A stretch of 48,996 nt of DNA from CAZMCH01 sp964564735 (GTDB lineage: Bacteria; Poribacteria; DTPJ01): the NCBI GenBank assembly GCA_964564735.1, contig CAZMCH010000023.1, positions 1 through 48,996 of the forward strand, given 5' to 3'. Below are positions 42,331 to 48,996 of this stretch, piece by piece. Numbering within the stretch: position 1 is the stretch's first letter; each line of letters begins with the position of its first letter. The position numbers were made by a program, and so were the translations under genes. The notes under the pieces were generated by a model. It was not told the DNA's origin. It did no database searches and was given only the letters and a program-made list of their open reading frames with translations.

Positions 42331-43710
42331 ATGGGACAAGCAAGTAATATCATTGAAGATATAAGAAAAGGCAAAATAGCGTCAGTCTATCTTCTCTATG
42401 GTGAAGAAGTTTATCTTATTGAAAATACAATATCTGATTTGATAGAAGAGCTTTCCCCAAAATCCGCTAGAGATTTCAATCTTGATATTTTTTCGACACC
42501 AGATGTTTCTGTTGAAGAAATAATAGCATCGGCAGACACCTATCCGGTAATGTCAGATCGTCGTCTTGTTATTGTTAAAAATCCCGCATTTCTAAGTTCA
42601 AAAAAAGAAAAAGATAAAATAGAATATTTTTTGGAAAGTAAAGAATTTTATCGTTCCAATAATCTAGCAAAATCCGCTTCACTTTTAACAAAAGCCCTAG
42701 ATATAGAGCCAGCAGATTTTGCAGAAGGCGGATCAACCTTTTCAAAGGCAATACAGGATTTTAAGTCTGAGTATGAAGATGAACTGACATCCGAAGATAT
42801 TGAATTCCTGAACGATGTTGCGCAAAGTTTGATTAATGAAATTGATATATTTGCGCTATCTTCCGCATCTGGTGGAACGGAGCTATTTTTAGAGTGGCTT
42901 CAAGAAAGAACGGATAATTATTCTGTTCTTATAATATCAGTGCATTCTGATCTTAGCGCAAATAATCAATTGGTAAAGATAATTTCAAAGATTGGCAAGG
43001 TTATAAACTTTGCAAAACTCAAGCAGACTTCCTATGCCAAATATGATCCAATGTTTAAGATCGTAAATGACAAACTCTCTGAATCTAAGAAAACAATATC
43101 ATTAGAAGCTTTTACTGAACTGCAAAAGAAAACTGGCAATAATATGGGTCAGATATTTGATGAGATTAATAAACTATTAACTTTTATTGGTGATAGACAG
43201 CAAATAGAAAAAAATGATGTTGAGGAGCTTGTTACACAAACTGAGGCAGATGGTATTTTTGATCTAACGAAGGCTGTTGGTCAAAGGTCTTTGCCTTTGG
43301 CATTAGCGAATCTCAAAAGCATAATGAAAAAAGGTGATCATCCGCTTTTGATACACACTATGCTTACGAGGCAGATTAGATTCTTACTACAAATCCGATT
43401 ACTTATGGAAAAAGGATGGATAAAACAGGATTCTGCTAGTATGAGTTACGATAACTTTCAACAAAGGGTTATAAAAAAATTGCCCCCAGAGGTAATCGCT
43501 ATGCTTCCAGAGGCAAAACAATCCAATGTCCTAAAACAACATCCATATCCATTATATCTCACTGTTCAACAAGCAAAAAATTTCACTACTCAAGAACTAA
43601 TAACCGCAATGGAACGCCTGCTTGAGGTAGATATTCAACTAAAATCAGGAACACTTACACCTGAAATTGTCGTTGAAATGCTTGTGGTTGACTTATGCTC
43701 ATCTAAATAG
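42331..43710 (+). CDS. holA: DNA polymerase III delta subunit with an internal insertion
   Basis: A 459-residue clamp-loader subunit. The N-terminal ATPase-like fold is typical (SVYLLYGEEVYLIENTISDL, then TYPVMSDRRLVIVKNP), as are SVHSDLSANNQLVK in the middle and the C-terminal collar with NMGQIFDEINKLL, QRSLPLALANL and LLEVDIQLKSG. Usual length is about 340 residues. The excess is mostly a helical, acidic block at about residues 95-185, placed between the third strand and WLQERTDNYSVLII. The ATG has no obvious ribosome site, and it starts 26 bases after moxR, so coupling is possible. Confidence 0.88.
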   Translation: MGQASNIIEDIRKGKIASVYLLYGEEVYLIENTISDLIEELSPKSARDFNLDIFSTPDVSVEEIIASADTYPVMSDRRLVIVKNPAFLSSKKEKDKIEYFLESKEFYRSNNLAKSASLLTKALDIEPADFAEGGSTFSKAIQDFKSEYEDELTSEDIEFLNDVAQSLINEIDIFALSSASGGTELFLEWLQERTDNYSVLIISVHSDLSANNQLVKIISKIGKVINFAKLKQTSYAKYDPMFKIVNDKLSESKKTISLEAFTELQKKTGNNMGQIFDEINKLLTFIGDRQQIEKNDVEELVTQTEADGIFDLTKAVGQRSLPLALANLKSIMKKGDHPLLIHTMLTRQIRFLLQIRLLMEKGWIKQDSASMSYDNFQQRVIKKLPPEVIAMLPEAKQSNVLKQHPYPLYLTVQQAKNFTTQELITAMERLLEVDIQLKSGTLTPEIVVEMLVVDLCSSK

Positions 43711-43813
43711 AATTGTGTTTAATCTGCATTGTTTTTAAGTTTTTTCGCTATGCCCAAAATGAAATTAAGGACTTAGCGAAAAAACTAATCAAGTATTATA
43801 TATTATATAGGCA

Positions 43814-44980
43814 TTATCTATTTCTAATGTGATCGCGCCTATCTTTACGATCATCATCTTCATATTTTTTCAATTCCTTACGCCAAGCTCTATCATTTTC
43901 TTTATCTTCTTTTCGCTCATCTTTTGCCCAATCTTTGTGAGTCATGTTTCTACGTTCAGTTGTTACACGCTGAACTTGTTCTCTTATTTCTCTGACTTCA
44001 CTTGGTTTATGTGTTTTTTGAGATATTATAACATAAGACTTTCTTGCTGTCTCATGCTCTGGTGTCCATTTATCTAACCAAACACGTTCGGTATTTCTCT
44101 GGTTAAATCTCGGAGAATTTGTTTTACCTGACCAATAAATTTTTATGTTTGGATGCCTTAAATGAAACTCACTTAAATAAATACCATATTGCCTTCTTAC
44201 CTCAATAATATGACGTTCATTAAAGCGATCATAACAAACATAATAACCATTGCCAAAATGATATACAGGTCCTGTATAGAAATATAGATATGTATTATTA
44301 TACCATGGTCTGGAAATGTTATATTCTCTTGATATTATCCTAACTTCTGGCAAAGATGTATATGATTCAATCTTAATATCATTTATATCAATAAGCTGTC
44401 CACCTTCGGCAATAATATGAATTTCCATAATTCCGTTAATGACATGATCTCTCAATGAGACTGTTATTTCCTCTTTTTTCTTGTTTTCACGCAAGATAAA
44501 TGTATCACCATACAAAGCCTCATTTTCATACCTGCCTTCATTTTGATAATATCTCGTTCTATTATTTCTAGCCTTTATCCATAGCCTTCCAGCTATATTA
44601 TCGTCATCACTATATTTACCATAACTGCCATCATAGCGAATTATAACTTTTGCATCATTAGCCTTGTTAGGAACTCTGAAAAGATATACTGCCGATGCAA
44701 GACCAAAATTGTAATCGTCATTATATCTATTAGCCCAAGTTGATAGCCTGATGCCATTTTTATATTTTGGGCTTTCAGTCACAGAGGACGAACCTCTTTC
44801 GATCCAATCATCAACATCGTATCCGTTACGTTTTTCTGTGGTTATCCTTTCATTAGGTTTTATATAATAATCTCGATGGCTGTCAAACGAAACCCCAAAG
44901 GACACTTCACCAAAAACTGCCTGTGATATGAAAATAAATATAAATATTGCTAAAATAGTAACCATTCTACTTTTCAACAT
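43814..44980 (-). CDS. Exported protein with carbohydrate-binding-like part and highly charged tail
   Basis: A 388-residue protein with a signal peptide (MVTILAIFIFIFISQAVFG). The first mature part is a beta-rich domain: GIRLSTWANRYNDD, VYLFRVPNKANDAKVIIRYDG, AGRLWIKARN and ITVSLRDHVINGIMEIHIIAEGG, like a jelly-roll binding module. A Tyr-rich stretch follows (RPWYNNTYLYFYTGPVYHFG), and the C-terminal 60 residues are almost all charged (KDWAKDERKEDKENDRAW). The ATG at 44980 follows AAAGGGG; a second ATG at 45001 also fits. It has no TWG tail. Family not recognised. A promoter with extended -10 lies at 45042-45072. Confidence 0.75.
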   Translation of the reverse strand: MLKSRMVTILAIFIFIFISQAVFGEVSFGVSFDSHRDYYIKPNERITTEKRNGYDVDDWIERGSSSVTESPKYKNGIRLSTWANRYNDDYNFGLASAVYLFRVPNKANDAKVIIRYDGSYGKYSDDDNIAGRLWIKARNNRTRYYQNEGRYENEALYGDTFILRENKKKEEITVSLRDHVINGIMEIHIIAEGGQLIDINDIKIESYTSLPEVRIISREYNISRPWYNNTYLYFYTGPVYHFGNGYYVCYDRFNERHIIEVRRQYGIYLSEFHLRHPNIKIYWSGKTNSPRFNQRNTERVWLDKWTPEHETARKSYVIISQKTHKPSEVREIREQVQRVTTERRNMTHKDWAKDERKEDKENDRAWRKELKKYEDDDRKDRRDHIRNR

Positions 44981-45041
44981 TTTTGTCAACCCCTTTCTCA
45001 TAAATAGTTGTTATTGTTGAAAACTTTGTTCGCTGATTACT

Positions 45042-45072
45042 ATTATAGCAACTTTAATGCCAAGTGCGTCAA
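45042..45072 (-). promoter_or_regulatory. Promoter with extended -10 and overlapping palindrome
   Basis: On the minus strand TTGACG (45072-45067), 19 bases, TATAAT (45047-45042) preceded by TGC, an extended -10. TGCGT (45065-45069) and ACGCA (45073-45077) form a short palindrome over the -35, a possible operator. Confidence 0.5.
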
Positions 45073-45157
45073 ACGCAATCTATTTCACATTTTGCGTTTC
45101 AATTATCATAAATGTTGTATCGTTTTTAATACATAGTGTAGTATAAAAGATACTCTT

Positions 45158-46048
45158 TTAGAGTTTCTTTACAGGATTAGAGAGTTTGCCTATGTTTTCT
45201 ATGCCTATTTCAACAATATCATCAGGCTCAAGAGCATAATCGTTTGGGACCATTATGCCTGTTCCTGTTGTCATAACTGTTCCCGGTAGTATTGGATTAT
45301 CTCTGCATAGGAATTCTGTTAATTCCTCAAATTTGCGCTTTATCTGTGATGAATTGATTTCGCCTGAGAATATAGTTTTTCCATTACGAATGATTTTGCA
45401 GGTAATATCCAGATTATAGGGATTTTTTATCTCTGAGCAAAGTGAAATAACTGGTCCCAAAGCGCAACAACCATAAAATATCTTGGATTGTGGCAAATAG
45501 AGTGGATTTTCACGTTCTATATCCCATGCAGAAACGTCATTGCATACAGTATAACCAATGATTTCTTTATCTTTACCAAGTATATATGCAAGTTCTGGTT
45601 CTGCGGCTGTCAATACTGAGTCGCTTCTGATGTTTATATAGTCGTTAGGTCCTGAGCATCTTGAGGAAGTCGCCTTGAAAAAAAGCTCAGGTCTTTCTGC
45701 AAAATAGACATGATCATAAATACCTTTTGCGCCTGTAGTATCTTCATCGCGCATTTCTGCACTACGCTTATATGTAACGCCACATCCCCATACTTCTGGT
45801 GGATTGATTGGCAATAGAAGATGCGGTTTTGATTTGTCAGACATGATATTTAGCGATTCATAGGAAAATTCGCCAACGATGGTTTGTAAATTAACAATCT
45901 CGTCAATGGTTGTCTTTTTGCTAATTGCTTGCTCAAGCAATTCAATAGTGCTTTTTATAGACGATGAAGTAATATCAAAAACCTTTCCATCTTTCAATAA
46001 GCCAACTCTTTGCCCTTTTTCTGGTAGATAAAATTGCAGTATTTTCAT
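45158..46048 (-). CDS. Fumarylacetoacetate hydrolase family protein, sugar-acid dehydratase-like
   Basis: A 296-residue FAH-fold protein. Metal ligands are in AEPELAYIL and NDVSAWDIERENPLYLPQSK, and the substrate region is VWGCGVTYKRSAEMR with VYFAERPELFFKAT. Those phrases match my memory of the 2-keto-3-deoxy-arabinonate dehydratase subgroup, which acts in oxidative pentose pathways, rather than of tyrosine-degradation FAH. The start follows AAAAAGGAGTATTAATAC. It lies 37 bases after the DUF6785-type gene and is probably the third gene of one transcript with it and the secreted protein at 48006, which hints that this cassette handles sugar acids. Confidence 0.88.
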   Translation of the reverse strand: MKILQFYLPEKGQRVGLLKDGKVFDITSSSIKSTIELLEQAISKKTTIDEIVNLQTIVGEFSYESLNIMSDKSKPHLLLPINPPEVWGCGVTYKRSAEMRDEDTTGAKGIYDHVYFAERPELFFKATSSRCSGPNDYINIRSDSVLTAAEPELAYILGKDKEIIGYTVCNDVSAWDIERENPLYLPQSKIFYGCCALGPVISLCSEIKNPYNLDITCKIIRNGKTIFSGEINSSQIKRKFEELTEFLCRDNPILPGTVMTTGTGIMVPNDYALEPDDIVEIGIENIGKLSNPVKKL

Positions 46049-46085
46049 GTATTAATACTCCTTTTTAGTTATATTTACAGGTAAA

Positions 46086-47993
46086 TTAATAAAGAAATCT
46101 ATACATCGGTCTATTAATTGATATGCCAATTATGCTCCATATACTACCAATAATAAACTCGCCTAAAATTAATCCCAAGAAGAATGGTATAAGTTGACGA
46201 TGTAGCTTAATTCCACCCGTTTTAAGTATGATATATTTTATAATAAAGCTTATCAATATTGAAAACCAAAAGACGTTCATTGACCAACTACTTGATACAG
46301 CATAACCTGCAGGGTGAAAAGGCCACCAAAAGAACCTCATACGCATAAACATTAAAACAGCAGTTGATATGAAGCCAACTAAAGAAGCTATGCTTGATCC
46401 ATAATCTGCCTCTGTTGGTGTAGAGAGTTGTCTTTGCAAACGATTAAATGGCTCCCACGCAAACCAATCTGGTGCGCCTATTTCATAAGCGATATGTATA
46501 TGCGCCCAGAATGTTGATACTGAAACCAATGGAACAGCAATTACCATTGCAATCAATAACCTTCGATTACTTATATGAGTTCGTTCTGCTAACTTAAATC
46601 CCTCTAACTGATGTGGCATTGGGTGACCTCTATATGCTCGATTAAAAAAATATAGATATGCAAATCCTGTTAAGTTGGCAGGTCCTAGCTTGCGTGTGCC
46701 TAGAATTTTGGGCAATGTCTGATCAGGTCCAATGAAATGAAGGTCATGGACAGGCGATCCCAATTCTGCCCTCATTCTTGTTATAGCTGTTGAAATTGCA
46801 TAATAGATTATAAAGAAAATGACCGCCACCCATATTGACATTCCCATCATATAACAAAAGCCAATAAGATAAGCAAGTGCAAGAAATAATCCAATTACAG
46901 CCCATCTATAAGGCATTGGCTCATTTGCATCATCATCTTTTAAGCCCTTGCCTATAAACCTCTTAAAGACTTTTGCTAGGTGCATACGTGTTGTCCATAT
47001 AGCAATAAGGCATAAACCCATATATGCGCCAAAGGCTTGTTCCTCAATATAAGGAAAACTTGGTAGATTCGTTAATCCCAAAATTGAAGCAATTATCCTT
47101 TGCCATTTCCAGAAAAGATAAAAAAACCAGCAGGAAAACGAAAGATCAAGAGGAATAAAAAAAGCCATACCAACAGCAAAAGGGAATATTGCAACAGGAG
47201 TCCAGCCTATCGCATCCCAAGGCTTGGAGGCAAGAAAAGGCTGAATGTCATATAATCTCCCACCAAAGCTAGGAACTGTCGGATAAAGGAAGTTCATACC
47301 ATTTATGATGTCAATTGAAGCAGAAACAGCAAAACCTATCCATAAAACCTTATTTCTGATTAATCCAGACAAACCGCCACCAGAAGTCATTTCAAGGGGC
47401 AACTGCATGACAGGATAGCTGAGCTTTTCTTGCTCTGTCCATTGCTTTCTGACGATGGTATTTATACAAAGCATGACGAACAGCAAACAAAATATAAACG
47501 AAGTCCACCATAGGACAGGCTTCATCCAGAATTTTAGATTTTCTGCTGTATATAGACTAGAATCTCCCTTATAATAATCATTAAGAAGCCTTTTATCACT
47601 TGCGGAAATCCAAGAGGGAATATAACGATGGAATAATTCAGCCCATTCATTTTCGGGTGTTGCGTACCAAAAAGGGTGAGAAGGAAGGGCAACGAGGACA
47701 CGCATCATATCATGTCCTGCTATTGAGGAAGCTATTGAAAGCATGACATAAACAGTCAAGAGTTCTCCCTGACTGAATGCCAGCTTGCGTGATATTTTGC
47801 CGATTAATTGATTCAGGCAAATAAGGACAAATACACAGAATATAACATTGAAGTATAAAGACACAGTGGTAGGAAAACCCTGTGCGCGAGAAGCCATTAT
47901 CCAATAGGCGTTTATTGGAATCAAAAAAATCCCTAGCAAAAGGGCGCGCCATGATACTCCTACCGACCTTTTATCTTTTGCTTCTGATGACAC
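46086..47993 (-). CDS. DUF6785/DUF6784-type polytopic membrane protein (second paralogue)
   Basis: A 635-residue protein with ten or more membrane segments, paralogous to the one at 12269-14230. Shared blocks are VSWRALLLGIFLIPINAYW, HPFWYATPENEWAELFHRY, WTEQEKLSYPVMQLPLEM, RMRAELGSPVHDLHFIGPD and RMRFFWWPFHPAGYAVSS, with the end FFLGLILGEFIIGSIW. The start is GTG, 12 bases after the stop of the secreted-protein gene; only AAAAGG far upstream resembles a ribosome site, so translation may be coupled. I assign the family from memory; transport function is inferred from the membrane layout and from neighbouring sugar-acid and secreted-protein genes. Confidence 0.8.
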   Translation of the reverse strand: MSSEAKDKRSVGVSWRALLLGIFLIPINAYWIMASRAQGFPTTVSLYFNVIFCVFVLICLNQLIGKISRKLAFSQGELLTVYVMLSIASSIAGHDMMRVLVALPSHPFWYATPENEWAELFHRYIPSWISASDKRLLNDYYKGDSSLYTAENLKFWMKPVLWWTSFIFCLLFVMLCINTIVRKQWTEQEKLSYPVMQLPLEMTSGGGLSGLIRNKVLWIGFAVSASIDIINGMNFLYPTVPSFGGRLYDIQPFLASKPWDAIGWTPVAIFPFAVGMAFFIPLDLSFSCWFFYLFWKWQRIIASILGLTNLPSFPYIEEQAFGAYMGLCLIAIWTTRMHLAKVFKRFIGKGLKDDDANEPMPYRWAVIGLFLALAYLIGFCYMMGMSIWVAVIFFIIYYAISTAITRMRAELGSPVHDLHFIGPDQTLPKILGTRKLGPANLTGFAYLYFFNRAYRGHPMPHQLEGFKLAERTHISNRRLLIAMVIAVPLVSVSTFWAHIHIAYEIGAPDWFAWEPFNRLQRQLSTPTEADYGSSIASLVGFISTAVLMFMRMRFFWWPFHPAGYAVSSSWSMNVFWFSILISFIIKYIILKTGGIKLHRQLIPFFLGLILGEFIIGSIWSIIGISINRPMYRFLY

Positions 47994-48005
47994 AATGAAG
48001 TTATT

Positions 48006-48761
48006 TTACCTTTTTAGTTCACCCCAAGTAGTTGAGAGCTTTCCATTTTGTTCGACAGCAACTACACCATTAATATCATAGACATACCAATCATCAAAAG
48101 ATACAGTTGATGACCCATCTGCAGTTCCAGCACCACCATTTAAGCCGACCCATTTTGATACATTTCTTACAGCGCCATATTTTGAATAGTCGGTTGTGAG
48201 TAACCAGTCTTTTGGCTCATCTTTCAGATCACCAAGCCATATTTTACTGTTTACCGCTTTGGTTGCTGAGTTAGCCTCAGTCCTCATCCAGAACCAAACG
48301 CCTGTTTTGCCAATATTGACATTAATTTTGTGATCATTATCCCATGCTCTAGCATCATTCAAAAACTGGAAATTGCCAGTAACAAGAGAATTATGTATAA
48401 CAGTCGTATAGCCATTATATTTATCAGCAGGATCAAGCCAGAAACCAACACCCGCGCGTGAACGATCATGGTCAACCCATGAATCAAAACGAATTCTTAC
48501 TAATTGACCGCAAAATTGAATATCTTTTGGAACTTCTACAGCAAGATAAGTTGGGTCGCCGGGCTTTGGTTCAGTTTGTTTCATAACTCCGCCTTCTTGC
48601 ACCCATTTTGGTGGATTAATGCCATTTCCACCATTTGATTGTTTATAAGCAGGATTCATTTGAGCAGAATCAAAGCTATCGTGCCAAATGTTTGCAGCAT
48701 ATAGCGTTGGAACAATAATTAATAAAAGCATGGCAGTTAAGATCAAAAATGTTTTTTTCAT
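48006..48761 (-). CDS. Secreted concanavalin-like protein with TWG tail
   Basis: A 251-residue exported protein with signal peptide FLILTAMLLLIIVPTLYA. The mature part looks like a glycan-binding jelly roll: IWHDSFDSAQMNPAYKQSNG, GVMKQTEPKPGDPTYLAVEV, QLVRIRFDSWVDHDRSRAGV, GVWFWMRTEANSATKAVNSK, and VSFDDWYVYDING. Such an order is found in LamG and 3-keto-disaccharide-hydrolase-like modules. It ends KLSTTWGELKR, one of the clearest copies of the shared tail. The ribosome site is GGGGAGGGTAAAAGT. The DUF6785-type gene follows after 12 bases. Confidence 0.85.
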   Translation of the reverse strand: MKKTFLILTAMLLLIIVPTLYAANIWHDSFDSAQMNPAYKQSNGGNGINPPKWVQEGGVMKQTEPKPGDPTYLAVEVPKDIQFCGQLVRIRFDSWVDHDRSRAGVGFWLDPADKYNGYTTVIHNSLVTGNFQFLNDARAWDNDHKINVNIGKTGVWFWMRTEANSATKAVNSKIWLGDLKDEPKDWLLTTDYSKYGAVRNVSKWVGLNGGAGTADGSSTVSFDDWYVYDINGVVAVEQNGKLSTTWGELKR

Positions 48762-48809
48762 ACTTTTACCCTCCCCTAATAGATTTTGTTTGTTATTTAT
48801 ACCAACGAC

Positions 48810-48838
48810 ATTTTAACAAGCTTTAATAAAATAAGCAA
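48810..48838 (-). promoter_or_regulatory. Promoter candidate for the 48006-45158 transcript
   Basis: On the minus strand TTGCTT (48838-48833), 17 bases, TAAAAT (48815-48810), about 50 bases before the ATG at 48761. The -35 match is weak. Confidence 0.35.
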
Positions 48839-48909
48839 CGATAATTTTTTATTTATTTGCTTTTGAGGACATTATAAAAGATAGCTTTCTTATTACCTAC
48901 TAATCGTCA

Positions 48910-48983
48910 ACCAAATTAATTATTTATAGAACGCTGATTAAGCGGATTTGGCAGATTAAAGCGGATAGAAAAATCGTAAAATG
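48910..48983. repeat. 74-bp dispersed repeat, copy 2
   Basis: Same orientation as the copy at 9839-9912: ACCAAATTAATTATTTATAG, then AACGCTGATTAAGCGGATTT and AAAAATCGTAAAATG, with about six differences. The window ends shortly after it, so its right boundary is uncertain. Confidence 0.7.
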
Positions 48984-48996
48984 TAATGCGTGAAAC

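Noticed and set aside
1..48996. CRISPR arrays, tRNA or rRNA genes
   Set aside because: No regularly spaced repeats, cloverleaf-like segments with T-loop signatures, or rRNA-like stretches were noticed; short tRNAs cannot be fully excluded by eye.

Overview
This is an AT-rich bacterial chromosomal window. It has Shine-Dalgarno sites, sigma70-type promoters and typical bacterial informational genes (trpS, holA, queE). No tRNA, rRNA, CRISPR array, integrase or transposase gene was recognised. The gene mix suggests an uncultured, Poribacteria-like or related lineage: Gfo/Idh/MocA oxidoreductases, an FGly sulfatase, LamG-type secreted proteins, a GH36 alpha-galactosidase and two giant DUF6785/DUF6784-type membrane proteins. 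That assignment is inference from family recall only.

Layout. 1-174 is the tail of a sugar isomerase-like gene. 487-7087 is a minus-strand cluster: PdxA-like dehydrogenase, hybrid histidine kinase, Gfo/Idh oxidoreductase, split transketolase, YkvA protein and an internally deleted oxidoreductase. 7296-9402 holds a LamG protein, a holin-like membrane protein and an MBL hydrolase on the plus strand. 9455-14230 (minus) holds a small Cys protein, two duplicated secreted proteins, a MITE-like element and a DUF6785-type protein. 14562-17047 is a NuoE/NuoF pair. 17216-23648 holds a secreted protein, alpha-galactosidase, MBL protein, MOSC protein and TPR lipoprotein. 23693-24673 is a degenerate AAA+/Fis regulator. 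25394-29783 is a tryptophan operon, trpS-trpE-trpG-trpD, behind what reads as a complete ribosome-mediated attenuator; a sulfatase follows it. 31484-32572 is a second Gfo/Idh. 32976-35463 is a PfkB-formyltransferase-QueE cluster. 35614-40731 holds a P-type ATPase that has lost its catalytic Asp, a PhoR-like kinase and PhoU. 40911-43710 holds two tiny basic proteins behind a perfect consensus promoter, then MoxR and HolA. 43814-48761 (minus) holds a secreted basic protein, an FAH-family protein, the second DUF6785-type protein and a secreted protein.

The most unusual signal is a shared C-terminal tail, about T-W-[GA]-x-[IVL]-K followed by one to four residues and the stop. It occurs on five secreted proteins (7296, 10156, 11122, 17216, 48006) that otherwise belong to at least four different folds. 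It looks like a short sorting or anchoring tag. Both DUF6785-type membrane proteins lie next to genes for tagged proteins.

A second theme is loss of catalytic or contact residues in otherwise intact signalling and transport proteins: the hybrid kinase lacks its ATP-lid boxes, the AAA+ regulator lacks GAFTGA and has an altered Walker A, and the P-type ATPase has Asn in place of the phosphorylated Asp.
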